The translations under genes were made by a program, and so were the position numbers. Under the pieces are notes generated by a model. It saw only the letters and a list, made by a program, of their open reading frames with translations. It did no database searches and was not told where the DNA came from. This document shows positions 51,228-62,000 of a stretch of DNA of 64,000 nt, piece after piece (the stretch's first letter is position 1; every line of letters begins with the position of its first letter). The DNA lies in assembly GCF_023053635.1 (NCBI RefSeq), contig NC_086173.1, positions 146,552,697-146,616,696 of the forward strand, read 5' to 3'. Source of the DNA: Elgaria multicarinata webbii. Lineage: Eukaryota; Chordata; Lepidosauria; Squamata; Anguidae.

Positions 51228-51866
51228 ACACTTGTCTAGATGAAACGTAACAAGTTGGCAGAGATGACGTCAGCAGTCACGTGATGCTGTTGTTGTTACA
51301 TTTCTTCTGACTTTTAAAACCGTTCCACTTTCTGTTAAAATCGTTTTAAAACTAACAATGTGCCCCAACCTTTCGTTGTTTTCAATGCCGTCTTTCAAAG
51401 TCATGTCTCGTGACCATGGTCTTTGCTTCTTGATTAGGACAAGTGAGGGCTTTTCTAGACAAGGGGAGGGAGAGCTGGCACAACGCGATGAGGGGGAGGG
51501 GGAGGGGGAGGGAGGGCGGTGAAAAAGGGGACAGAGGCTTAATTTTTTAAAAAAACTGCTTATCTTTCGGGGCGCACGTGGCCCCTTTAAGACGCTGCAG
51601 GGCTTCCCTCGTCCCTACGCGTCGCCCTGCCTCCCTGCCGGCTTATCCCGGCAGGTCTAGCTCAGAGTCACCAGAAGAAGGAGGTTTACTTCAGAGCTGG
51701 TATGAGCATAATGAAGAACGTTCTAAAGAAGAGTGTGCCGGGGTAAAACGATAGAAGAAAAGGTATTTCGATTGACTGGGCTCAAGTTGCATTTTGTAAC
51801 GTAGCAAGGGAGGACGCAACAATGCACTTAAACAACGGTGTAATGAATAGTGTAGATCCTGCCTTG
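51228..51866. mobile_element. DNA transposon-like repeat with G-rich core
   Basis: It begins GGGGCCCGTCTACACTTGTC and ends AATGAATAGTGTAGATCCTGCC, terminal motifs like those of the TCTACACC MITEs. The interior is not shared with other copies here and holds CGTAACAAGTTGGCAG, a G-rich run at 51488-51520 and CG-rich sequence to 51640. It is possibly a longer relative of the MITE family. Confidence 0.45.
51485..51522 (+). repeat. G-tract run, quadruplex-capable
   Basis: Seven or so runs of three to five G are separated by single A or C bases within 36 bp, which fits the G3+N1-7 pattern. Confidence 0.8.
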
Positions 51867-51951
51867 GTAGAACTTAATTCTCAGGCGCCTGACTTCCCAC
51901 GGCTGGGCCTGGCTTCACAGTATCTCCTTCTGACTCATAATTGACTACAGA

Positions 51952-52278
51952 TAGGGTGACCATATGAAAAGGAGGACAGGGCTCCTGTATCTTTAACAGT
52001 GTACAGAAAAGGGAATTTCAGCAGGTGACATCTGTATGCATGTCACACCTGGTGAAATTTCCTCTTCATCACAACAGTTAAAGCTGCAGGAGCTATACTG
52101 CAGCTATAATGTCACCAGATTTAAAAGAGGGCAGGGCACCTGCAGTTTTAACTGTTGTGCTGAAGAGGAAATTTCACCACGTTCCCCATATATACAAATG
52201 ACACCTGCTGAAATTGCCTTTTCAATACAACTGTTAAAGATACAGGAGCCCTGTCCTCCTTTTCATATGGTCACCCTA
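51952..52278. mobile_element. TAGGGTGACC MITE with CTACAGA duplication
   Basis: The inverse ends TAGGGTGACCATATGAAAAG and CTTTTCATATGGTCACCCTA are flanked by CTACAGA (51945-51951, 52279-52285). Full colinearity with 26111-26441 is seen. Confidence 0.9.
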
Positions 52279-52379
52279 CTACAGATACCCCGCCCTCTGA
52301 CAGACTGGGACAAGGTCTGGCATTTACCAGATTAGTGTTTAAGTGTTTCTTTAAACTTTTAAAATGTCTGTGATAATTT

Positions 52380-52560
52380 TTTTCAAGGTTTGTTAACCTA
52401 TCTTATATTTCTTTTCTTTTCGTCTCATCCAGCTTGCCTATAATTTCCTCAAATTTAGTAAACTGTGCTTCCAATATTTGTTTAAATTCATCCATTTCTA
52501 TACTATATGCCTCTAAGGGTGTTTTTTTCTTGAAACTTCTTGTAGTCACACTCACATTTC
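52380..52560 (-). mobile_element. possible L1 ORF1 fragment
   Basis: The minus strand gives FKKKTPLEAYSIEMDEFKQI, then LEAQFTKFEEIIGKLDETKR, a stop, then DRLTNLEKNYHRHFKSLKKH. This lysine/glutamate-rich heptad-like pattern resembles the L1 ORF1 coiled coil. Similarity by composition alone is possible. Confidence 0.35.
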
Positions 52561-52599
52561 TTATAATTATTCTACAATTTCTTAATTACTTACTCCCTT

Positions 52600-52834
52600 C
52601 AGGAAAAGTCTCAAAGCTGTTCATACTAATCATTACTATAATGACACTCTTATAGGATACATTTACACTAAAAATAATGAAACATTAAGAAAAACTCCCA
52701 AAAAGAATAAAGAATAATAGAAAAAGGACTAATAATAATTGAATAACATCTCACAGATTTCTACAGAGAGAGAAAAAATCTTAAATTTTCATTGACAGTT
52801 AATTCTCCCTACAACCCCTATTAGTTCTACTCAG

Positions 52835-52904
<70 letters not shown>

Positions 52905-53860
52905 CTATATCTCCTTATCTGTCTCTATATTTCAATGTTAGGAGTTAGTTGGTCATCCCTGTTTGACTGCTTTTCCATTGACCAATTGTCATGAAACACA
53001 CTCCATTAAAAAGCTCGTGACATGCAGATTCCATAAATAACAAAGGTTTTCACTATAATTCAAAGTTGGGAGTTTATTTATGATCATAAAGCCTTTTTTT
53101 TTCTTTTTAAGAATTAGGTTCTCTTCCATAACAGTGTACTATAAAGTTTTGTTTTTAATACCAAACAAATGTCAAGTATAATTAAACAAAATAATTAATT
53201 GCAAATTGAAGCAAAATGAAATATGAATACAAAAAGGTCTCTGTACACCTTTACAAACACAGATGCAGGCCAAAGTAGAATGATATTCCAGTAACATACA
53301 GGCTGGAAACAAATCATGAAGGATTAAGAGACACCTACTGCTGGAAGTAACCTGGTCCAAGTTTAGTTTACATGAAGAGCATTGTATTTAAGGAAGTTTT
53401 GTAAAGGTCAAAGATCTAACAGTTTGAATGTTTCAATAAATGCAGTTAGTTAACTTTAAACTTTTATTAGATTTGATTTTTCACTGCAAACTGTTTGCGA
53501 GTAACCAATTGCTATTGTCATCTAAAACTTCAAATAGCACAAAGAAAAACTTGTACATTGGGGGCGGGGTAAGGAGGAAAAGAAAAGGGGGGTTAAGTCA
53601 TTCAAATCTTCCAAGATTTACAGCAATTTTCTAACATTGGACAGCAGTTGAAGCTTTCCCACAGTAGTTGATATGTTAATGCACAGATATCAGTGTTAAA
53701 TAATTTAGGATAACAAAGGACAAGATAAAGACCTGATGAACAGAAAGTAACTTAATTGATTCATTGCACATCAATAACAGTAAGACACTCATTAGAAAAT
53801 TGGTCAGTATTAATTTGTTACCTTAGGGATTAGCTGCTAATGTTGATAAATTCACCAAGA
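52600..53860. other. AT-rich stretch with a trinucleotide repeat
   Basis: (AAT)n passing into (AAC)n lies at 52838-52905. The remainder to 53860 has no recognised gene or repeat end. Confidence 0.5.
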
Positions 53861-53864
53861 CATA

Positions 53865-54630
53865 GGACTCATCTACACCAAGCAGATATTCCACTATGAA
53901 AGTGGTATAAAAAGGGCAGGAGCCAAATTACAGCTTTATAGCAGTATTGAAGTGCACTGTCAAATGTTGGGACCCATGACACATACCATATATCACTTTC
54001 ATACCACTTTCATAGTGCTATATCCTGCTTGGTGTAGATGTGTCCTGGGCCCCAACAGTTGTCAGTGCACTTCATTACCACTATAAAGTAGGGTGACCAA
54101 CTGTCAGGATTTCCCCGGATTTGTCCTGGTTTTTGTTCTTTCCATGGTGTCAGGGGGGATTTTCTATAATTTTCAATAATGTCCTGGAATGACACACCTT
54201 CCCCTTTAAGGCTGCCATTAGCATGGCAGGAGGGAATGACATGCTTTCTTGAGGCACATCATTCCCCCACCCCGAGCTCCAATTGGGGTCTTAAAGGGGA
54301 AAGTGGGTCATTCGTGGACATTATAGAAAAGGCCCCAATTGGAGTGGATGGTGGTGGTGCAGAATGAAATCCTTTCCCCTCCTCCACTCCAATCGGGTTC
54401 TTTAAGGTGGCAGGGGAATAACGTACTTTCTGCAGGACTCAGAAAGCTGCTTCCCCACACACACACTAGGTGTCCTCTTTTTTGGTTTCCCAAATATGGT
54501 CACCCTACTATAAAGCAGTAGTGTAGATCCTGCAGTGCACTTCAACACCGCTATAAAGAAGTAGTGTGGCTTCTGCCTTTTATATACCACTTTCATAGCA
54601 GAATATCCTGCTTGGTGTAGATGAGCCCTC
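53865..54630. mobile_element. composite of TCTACACC MITEs with a nested hAT MITE
   Basis: CTCATCTACACCAAGCAGATATTCC starts at 53868; CTTGGTGTAGATGTGTCCTGG lies at 54030 and CTTGGTGTAGATGAGCCCT ends the composite near 54628. A second MITE is nested at 54089-54507. Confidence 0.8.
54089..54507. mobile_element. TAGGGTGACC MITE variant with perfect 8-bp duplication
   Basis: CTATAAAG at 54081-54088 and 54508-54515. The ends are TAGGGTGACC and GGTCACCCTA. The interior differs from the 26111 type: it has GTTTCCCAAATATGG near the right end and a CCCCAATTGGAG inverted block. Confidence 0.9.
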
Positions 54631-54639
54631 AGTAAAGAG

Positions 54640-55930
54640 GAGGTCACTTGGCATACAGCTGTTAAGTCCATCAATTCTGCCAAAAAGAGAGGAGACGGCA
54701 ACCACCAGACGCTTTTCAGGGCAGCTAATTTAAGTCACGTTGCACCAGGTCCTGCTTTGTTGGTCCCTGGCCAACAGCTGGTTGGCCACTGTGTGAACAG
54801 AGTGCTGGACTAGATGGACTCTTGGTCTGATCCAGCAGGGCTCTTCTTATGTTCATACCTTATGTTCTTTTTAAGTCTCCCTCTCCGCTGAAGCCCTTGG
54901 TTCATTCATTGTCCTTTGTTCCACCGCTCCTCTCCTCATGGTTCCCTAAGGGAGTCTCAAGTGCTCTTGGCTGTCCGAGAGGATCTTATTGGCAAAGAGC
55001 TGGAAGCACCCTCTCCGGCTGTAAAAAGCCCTTTAGCGGCGTCTCACGCCCTGGGACTGCTCCAAACGCTGCAGCTGGGGTAGCTTCAGGGAATTCACAA
55101 CTGACGGAGCTTGTACTCCCTGTAATCTTCTCTGTGGCCCTTTCTTTCTACACCTAAGGATTATCCCAGGAAAATGAAGGGATCGTCCTTGCCTGCTCCC
55201 GGGATCCCCTGTGTGTCATTTGGATGCACAGGGATGATCCCAGGACGATCCTGGGGGGAAAGCAGGTGTAGTAACGACCTGTGACTTGGCAGCAGGATGC
55301 TCCAGCCCTTCTGCTCCTTCTCGGGGCATGGGACTGCTCCAAATACCGCAGCTGGGATAGCTTCAGGGAAATTACACCCTCTTTTTTAGCTTTCTACAAC
55401 AGGGTAAAAACTTTTCTTTCTAAAAAAAACAGAAGGGGGGCATCTGGCTCGTATAAAGGAAGTTGAGCAGAAACTGTTACGCCAAATTCCCCACCCCATT
55501 CATAGTGAGAAAGTTAGGAATGCTTTTCATATTATTTCTGGTCCCTTAACCCCTCCCCCCTTTACTTCAGTGGCTTTTTAAACTCTTTGAACGGAGGACC
55601 GTCCCTTTTGAAAGTCATTTATGACTGAGGCCACTCTAGCATCCTGTAGCAATGGTTCTGTGAAAATGTCAGAGTAGAGGCAAGTGAATATCTGCGGTTA
55701 ACCTGCCCAAAGTGTCCTTTATTTAAGATTTCAGCTTTAAAGATTAGCAAGTGGGTGTTTTCCATAAGCCGGGTGAGAGAAAATACGGTCCTTGAGGTTG
55801 GAAAATTGACCTTTTTTCTTTTCTTTTTTGAGGTGTTGTAAGAGTAAGTGAACAATTAAATAATTGACTTCAGGAAAGGTTTGACAGGGATCCAGCAATA
55901 TTGCTCTGCCCTGAAAGCTCTGATGCAGTA
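54640..55930. other. repeat tail, MITE-like palindrome and unrecognised sequence
   Basis: 54780-54865 is a non-LTR tail (CTGGACTAGATGGACTCTTG). 55155-55275 resembles the 46400 palindrome (CCTAAGGATTATCCC...). GGGACTGCTCCAAA.(A/C)C.GCAGCTGGG occurs at 55050 and 55330, a local direct duplication. No gene. Confidence 0.5.
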
Positions 55931-55934
55931 GATA

Positions 55935-56095
55935 TGAAGATAAGAAGTGCCATACTGGATCAAGTCCATCTGTTCCAGCACTCTGTTCACACATTAGCCA
56001 GCCAGCTGTCGACCAGAGATCCAAAAGCAGGACATGGGTGCAACAGCACCCTCCCACCCATGTTCCCCTGCAACTGGTGCATCAGAAAAGATTTT
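55935..56095 (-). mobile_element. non-LTR 3' tail, minus orientation
   Basis: GATAAGAAGTGCCATACTGGATCA, CTCTGTTCACACATTAGCC and GGACATGGGTGCAACAGCACC match 30945-31060. Confidence 0.6.
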
Positions 56096-56274
56096 TGAGG
56101 GAAGGGGAGACTATCACAAAAGCTACAAAAGTAGGAATGAGTGAAGTTAATTTCAGCTACATTGAATATCTCGCTTGTTCTTTATTTCAGTGATTTTAGC
56201 ATTAAGATGTTATGTAGAATAGGTTTGTCTTTATTGTGTGCTGTGAAATCAGACATGTGACCAAGGTCATGTTT

Positions 56275-56481
56275 GGGTGGGCACGCCCCCTTGGGGGCTG
56301 GGCATGTTGGTGGGCACGCCCCTTTGGGGGCTGGGCATGTTGGTGGGCACGCCCCCTTGGGGGCTGGGCATGTTGGTGGGCACACCCCTTTGGGGGCTGG
56401 GCATGTTGGTAAGCACATCCCCTTGGGGGCGGACATGTTGTCTTCCTTTTTGGTTTCCAAAATATGGTCACCCTACCTTAT
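56275..56481. repeat. 33-bp minisatellite inside a TAGGGTGACC-type MITE end
   Basis: Units start at GCACGCC near 56281, 56314, 56347 and, with changes, 56380 and 56413. The right edge GGTTTCCAAAATATGGTCACCCTA is a MITE end like that of 54507. Single units occur in the same family at 57477-57580 and 58250-58365. Because 33 is divisible by three, several frames stay open on both strands; they are not genes. Confidence 0.9.
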
Positions 56482-57219
56482 TTAGCTAGCAGGTGATGGC
56501 TTGTAGTACCCAGAACCAGAACAATTGATTCCACTCAACCAAAAGAATTAAGGAAAAACCAAAATGTACTTTAAAGCATTTATTAATATAATATGAAAAT
56601 TAGACAAGCACTCTGGAACCTCCACACAGCAAAGCAAAACTAAATCATACTCACATACCCGTTCCTCCCCAAATACGACACCGGTAAAGGACTCTCTTTC
56701 CCTCTCTGAGAAAGAACGTGGCTTTAGGCCTTAGAGGCCCAAGCTACTGCGAATGTTAGTTTAAGGTCTTTTAATTGTCCGAGAGAAGAAAGAAGAGCCC
56801 CCCTTTTCCTGTGTGTCTACTCTTAAATACTTAAATTGACATCACCAAAGCCTTCCCCGGATATCTTCCAACTTTCTGAATTCATTGGTCCACAGATATT
56901 TTAGGACTCCCTCTTTCTGGAAATCCTACCTTCCTCTCACGGTAAGTTGTCAGGGCAACCCGGGACCAGCTTCCCTGTTCTTGTGGTTAACTTGTTTATT
57001 CTAAAGGAAACTGGGGTCTCTGTCCTTGTGGTTAGACAACTCTTCTGTACTTCCCCTTTTCCCAGTTGAAACCAGTCCTCCATGCTCATTTCGAACCCCC
57101 TCCCAATGCTATATTTCTCCATACCACCTCCAGTTCTATCCTTGTTACTAGTTCTGGAAACTACCTAATACTCTGGTTACAATTATGAGACCTACTTAAT
57201 TACTATGAACTTACCCCTC

Positions 57220-57263
<44 letters not shown>

Positions 57264-57460
57264 ATTCCTATTATCCCCAAGCATCTAACTCTGATACAAA
57301 TGTTCCCTACTTGCCCCGTTCCAACCCCCTCTATGTTAGGTCCTCCCCAGAATCAGAAAGATGAGCAGAAATATAGATATGATACCCAACCATAACCCAT
57401 ATCAGACCCCGATAAGTAGAAAGATGAAAGTAACCCTCATTTTATTTTCCTACAGAGTAC
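56482..57460. other. stretch without recognised gene, (TA)n at its end
   Basis: (TA)n from about 57222 to 57260. No domain-bearing frame is seen. Confidence 0.5.
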
Positions 57461-57463
57461 TAG

Positions 57464-57585
57464 GGTAACCATATTTTGGAAACCAAAAAGGAGGACAACA
57501 TGGCCGCACCCAAGGGGGCATGCCCACCAACATGCCCAGCCCCCAAGTGGGCGTGCTCACCAACATGTCCAACATTTTCATTGTC
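57464..57585 (+). mobile_element. TAGGGTAACC MITE left end
   Basis: TAGGGTAACCATATTTTGGAAACC, GGAGGACAACATGGCC and two GCCCACCAACATG units. The right end is not seen. Confidence 0.65.
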
Positions 57586-58225
57586 TACATACCCCATCTC
57601 GTAACAATTACTAAAACAAAAAATATTACTCAGGGCAGTATTTTCTTTTTGACAAACTCCAGTGCTTCCTCAGAGGCTTCTGTTTGTCATAACTTGTGAG
57701 GGAAGCAGCTTGCAGCCCTGCACGCTCTCCAGTTCCATTTTATAGCACTCAGATGGAAAACAAAAACTTTGCCGCCTGTATTTCACTTTTATGGGACACG
57801 TGGATGGGAAAGTTACGGTTGTAACCTAGAAAAGCAAAACACCCTACCCCTGCCCCCACCCTACCCCACACATACATACACCTCCAGCATACCTCTTTCT
57901 TCAGATAGAAAGAAAAGCTGGTTGCCATGGCATCATTGTTTTTCATTAATGAATAGCAAGTGGGGTGATGATTGTCAGGCCTTGAAAATGTTGATTCAGT
58001 GCATTTTCATAGTATATAATGTATGCTAGCTCATACTTGATATTATGAGGCTACAGTGGAAATCAAGTAATGCCACAAATACAGAGGGAGCTGGTAGCTT
58101 ATGGATTATCAGCATTATCCATCCTTCATTAATGCTTCTTAGATGGCCAATGGAAAGAACCATAGATACCACTGGTTAGGGCCGGCACCAGGGTTAGGCA
58201 ATATTGGGCACCTGTTAAAACACAC
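57586..58225. other. stretch without recognised gene
   Basis: No exon-like or repeat-end features recognised. Confidence 0.4.
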
Positions 58226-58227
58226 AT

Positions 58228-58370
58228 AGGATGACCATATTTTGGAAACTGAAAACGAGGATAACATGGCCACCCCCAAGGGGGCAGGCCCACCAACATG
58301 TCCAGCCCCCAAAGGGGCATGCTCACCAACATGACCAGCACCCAAACATGGCCTTGGTCACAGCACACAA
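58228..58370 (+). mobile_element. TAGGATGACC MITE left end
   Basis: TAGGATGACCATATTTTGGAAAC and the CCCACCAACATG-type unit, then AAACATGGCCTTGGTCACAGCAC, which is the inverse of the flank at 56240-56275. This copy and the one at 56275 therefore share flanking sequence to about 58450 and 56160. Confidence 0.65.
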
Positions 58371-58794
58371 TTAAGACGAACCTGTTCTACATAACATCTT
58401 AATGTTAAAATCACTGGAATAAAGATCAAGCGAGACATTCAATGTATCTGGAATTAACTTCACTCATTCTTACTTTTGTAGCTTTTGCTGTACCTTTGCT
58501 ATGCTCTGTGATACAGTCTCCCCTTCCCTCAAATATCTTTTCTGACTGCAAAACCTTCACTGGATGACCATAGTCTCACCTTTCCTAACATTTAACACTC
58601 TTCCCCATCACCTTTCTCATATCCACACCCACAGATTCAGCCTACTGCAACCACTAAATGAATGAAGTAGTGGTCAAGTACAGAAAAATATAGTACAACA
58701 AACAAGCATACTATTACCCTGCAAACATTAGCCATGGAACAAAATGGACTAAAGGCTAGCACCTTTTAGTTTGTTTCAACTTTGAATAATAGGA

Positions 58795-59105
58795 TCATAG
58801 AATAGTAGAGTTGGAAGTGGCCTATAAGGCCATTGACTCCAACCCCCCGCTCAGTGCAGGAATCCACCCTAAAGCATGCCTGATAGATGGTTGTCCAGCT
58901 GACTCTTGAATGCCTCTACTTGGGAGAGCCCACAACCTCCCTAGGTTCCATTGTCATACTGCTCTAACAGTCAGGAAATTTTTCCTGATGTCCAGCTGGA
59001 ATCTGGCTTCCTCTAACTTGAGCCCATTATTATGTGTCCAGCACTCTGGGTGAATTGAGAAGAGATCCTGGCCCTCTTTGATTTTGCAATTTAATTATCT
59101 TGGGG
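58795..59105 (-). mobile_element. CR1 3' fragment
   Basis: CATAGAATAGTAGAGTTGGAA through GGTTGTCCAGCTGACTCTTGAATG, GATGTCCAGCTGGAATCTGGC and GAGAAGAGATCCTGGCC, colinear with 23815-24100 but with small deletions. Confidence 0.9.
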
Positions 59106-59159
59106 ACTTCAGTCTGATCCAGCAGAACTCTTCTTATGTTGTTAAGTTCTTACGCATTT

Positions 59160-59925
59160 TAGTGATAACAGGAGAGAAATACATGTATTTGGGAAACATA
59201 AAATTGGTATTGACATTATTTTTGGACACTTTAAATTAGCAAGCCAAAAAAGTTAAGGAAGAATAAAAAATTACACTGAGATTCTTGGCATTATGAAGTT
59301 GGAGAAGTGGCAATACCATCAAGCTTTAAAGAAACAGGAGGAAGAAAAGGAAACGAAAGAGGAGGATAAATCTTCCACTTTACCATCCCCCTTCTGCATG
59401 TGGTGAAATAGTCCTTGCCTATGAAAGCCCAAAGTACAATAAACAAGAGATGTTGTTGTAAGTATTAGCTTCTCAAAGGAATGGGAACTAATCCTTTCAC
59501 TTGACATTTTCAACCTGCCAACATCCGGACCCTGCTCTGATAAACAACTCACAGAGCACAACGCAGTTTACTCACCTTGGACTCTAAGAAAATAATCTGG
59601 GCTGTGGCTTTGGTCATCTACCCTCATTCCCCTTAGTCCTAGCTTCTAGTTCCTCCACTAGCTGCACAATTTTATACATATCTACTCAAGTAGGAGTAGA
59701 TATGTATACAATTCTGTAGGTCTTACTCCAGGGTAACTGGGTAAAGGATTGCAGCCAGGTGCCATATCGCACTGTCATCAGTCATATACATTTTTCCTAA
59801 TATCTACATCTTAGAAATAGTTGGGGCTGAGGATCCCAAATTTATCAGATCTCTTGGGCATTCCCATTCAACTGCTCAAAGAGACCCCCAACTATTTTAT
59901 ACCCATTCTGGCTCTTTTCCCACTC
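59160..59925. other. stretch without recognised gene
   Basis: 59680-59755 contains a dispersed AGTAGGAGTAGATATG...GGATTGCAGCC repeat of the type at 21293. No gene. Confidence 0.45.
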
Positions 59926-59929
59926 ATAT

Positions 59930-60170
59930 TTAAACACACACTTCCATTACACAAGTGCTCCTCATGCAAGTTGGGCAGAAAAGGTGAACTTTCCAATCTA
60001 CAAAGAACAACAAAAATTGTGTGAAGAAGTATTTCTTTTTGACTGTCCTGAATCTCCCATCAATCAGCTTCATAGGAAGACTCCAGATTCTAGTACTATG
60101 GAAGAGGGGAAAAAATGTCTCGCTGTCCACATTCTCCACACCATGCATAATTTTGTACGCCTCTGTCATG
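59930..60170 (-). mobile_element. degraded non-LTR element, 3' coding end
   Basis: YKIMHGVENVDSETFFPLFH and DGRFRTVKKKYFFTQF resemble the LINE end seen on the plus strand at 9930-10100 (KIMHYVEKVEF-like residues). Confidence 0.5.
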
Positions 60171-60187
60171 TCTCCCTATTGTAACTA

Positions 60188-60514
60188 GGGCAGTGCACCC
60201 TTTTGGGGTCCAGATTCAGATCCCGAACCAAAACAGGCCAATTCAGCCCTTTATAGCTGCGATAGTTAGCTACGGAGCCCCCATCTTCCTTTGAAATGGC
60301 GGCTCTCATGGAGGATGGATGGCTGCTAAGGTCAGAGGAGTATAATAGACTCCCAGTAGGCTTCATGACCAGCTTTCCCAGGAGCACCTGGAAAACAGCA
60401 ATCTGCCTCAGGAGTGGTTTGTACCGAGCCCGAATTGGGGTGAAGCAGATCAGGGCCAAATCAGAAGTTCAGATTCAGCCCCCGAAGCAGGTTGGGGTTC
60501 CCTGCGCAGCCCTA
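60188..60514. mobile_element. MITE, TAGGGCTGTGCA family
   Basis: The ends TAGGGCAGTGCACCC and CCTGCGCAGCCCTA, with an interior ATTCAGATCCCGAACC and inverted AAGTTCAGATTCAGCCCC blocks. It is a shorter relative of 45118-45694. Confidence 0.75.
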
Positions 60515-60519
60515 GTTGG

Positions 60520-61080
60520 GAGTTGTTCTAGTCTCTCTGAATGACGTGGCAAAAAAAAAAAAGTTTTCTTTTACAGCAGTGATGATATTAAGTATACCAA
60601 GGAGCCTTTTTGAACCAAAGTGCTTTTGGCCTATTACTGGCTGCCAGCTTGACCTGGAGAAAAAACAACATGATGAGAGAAATTCTTGCTCAGTAAGGTC
60701 CATAAGGCCTCACACAGGCTAATACCACAGAGAACAAATTGGGAATTTTCTATTGAACATAAAATAAACATGACATCAGGAAATACGGATAAAAATGAAG
60801 TTTACAGTAAGAGATCACATCACATATCATGTTCAAGCACAAAGCTATAAAAGTAAAGGAGAAATACTGGGTGCGTTCAATTGTCTTAAATATATTTGCT
60901 GTTGTTGTTGGAGAACAAATGATTTAAAATATACTCTATAAGCATCTATGTATAAAGTAACTGTCTTGTCTGTATATGACTCAGTGCGGCTCAAGACACT
61001 GTGACTTCTTATCTAGTCATTTTGGTTGACTGAAGTGCTCTGACTTCCCTTGCACTCCTGACTTACCTAACCCACCTGTG
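60520..61080. other. stretch without recognised gene
   Basis: AT-rich; no exon-like element apart from the leader exon that follows. Confidence 0.4.
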
Positions 61081-61094
61081 AATTATGGACTCAC

Positions 61095-61227
61095 CGTGTG
61101 TGTTTTTCTCCCGGATGGGATTGTGCTACTGCTCCGTATCAGTTCGCAGCTCCCTCTCAAGTGGCAATTTGAGTGTTGAGAGCTGAAGCTCTTACAAGTA
61201 ACACCTGGAGAGACGGTAGCTGCCCCT
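61095..61227 (-). other. cholinesterase-like gene 2, inferred non-coding exon 1
   Basis: The minus strand has GGGGCAGCTACCGTCTCTCC, TTACTTGTAAGAGCTTCAGC and then, 87 bases on, the donor CACACG|GTGAGTCC. The block, order and spacing match 39927-40062 of gene 1, so both genes descend from a duplication that included the leader exon. If used by gene 2, its first intron is about 12 kb. No start codon in frame with exon 2 was sought across the intron. Confidence 0.5.
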
Positions 61228-61229
61228 CT

Positions 61230-61675
61230 GTCATGAAGCTCAATGGCCATAAAGCCTATGTTCACACCATGGGAGGAGCTACCTCTTGGCAGGGTAAAAT
61301 AAATTTATCTCTGTTCTGATCTTGCCACCTCATTTGCTTGCCATGGGTAAAACTATATGCCAGAGGTCAGAAAGAGACCCAGCTTTTGCATGGAACTGGC
61401 AAGTGGAGCAAAATCAAGGGAACACTGTTATGAAATTCTTCTGTCATTAGGGCATGGAGAAATACAAGAGTCCCTGGATATTGGCAAGAGCAGCCTGGCT
61501 CCCAAGAAGATGAGGAAATTACTCAGTGGAGGAATTGCAGCAGTTCCGAATCACTTCTCAATCTCTCTGGCTGTACGAAGCACTGGATAGTCCCACAGAT
61601 CTATGGGCTTTTGACAAATATGCCTTTGAGATGCTATTTCTATATATCGCTGGCTGTAAAACATGGGTGCAAAAC
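61230..61675. other. region upstream of the gene 2 leader exon
   Basis: Possible promoter of gene 2 on the minus strand; a CTTTATGG box lies near 61250. Nothing else recognised. Confidence 0.3.
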
Positions 61676-61677
61676 TA

Positions 61678-62000
61678 GGGGTGGGTGAACTCAACCACAT
61701 CCGATTCGCCGGACAGTGTCCACCACTGCTCATGGGCCACGCAAGCTTCTTTTGAGGCTCGGCAAGGCCTGAGGACCATTTGGCAGCCATTACACATTTT
61801 CCCCCATTGTGTAAATGAGGCCTTAACGGCCACCATTTACACAACATGGAAATGCACAATTTCCGGAGCCTCCATCATGCACCACAATGGAGGCTCCGGA
61901 AATTGCGCATTTCCCCTGTTGCGTAACTGGGGCCTTTACGGCCACCATTTACACGATGAGAGGATATATAATTTCCAGGTCCGGGGAGGGGGCAGACATG
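61678..62000. mobile_element. MITE-like repeat with 28-bp hairpin
   Basis: GGGGTGGGTGAACTCAACC starts a relative of 49487 and 50160. Within it, GGAAATGCACAATTTCCGGA...(61848-61875) is inverted at 61887-61914 with one mismatch, and GTAAATG(A)GGCC..AACGGCCACCATTTACAC is partly repeated on both sides. Confidence 0.65.

Larger units (their letters stand above)
49036..61094 (-). other. intron 1 of gene 2, about 12 kb (inferred)
   Basis: Inferred from the leader exon near 61095-61227 and the acceptor at 49036. It is filled with L1, MITE, CR1 and microsatellite sequence, listed separately, and contains no competing gene. Confidence 0.4.

Noticed and set aside
56281-56441. Regular repeats resembling a CRISPR array
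   Set aside because: The repeats are directly adjacent with no spacers, in a vertebrate genome and inside a MITE.
56182-56489. Overlapping open frames on both strands with a PAPKGACPPTC-type repeat
   Set aside because: They are explained by a 33-bp minisatellite within a MITE; all frames stay open because the unit is a multiple of three.
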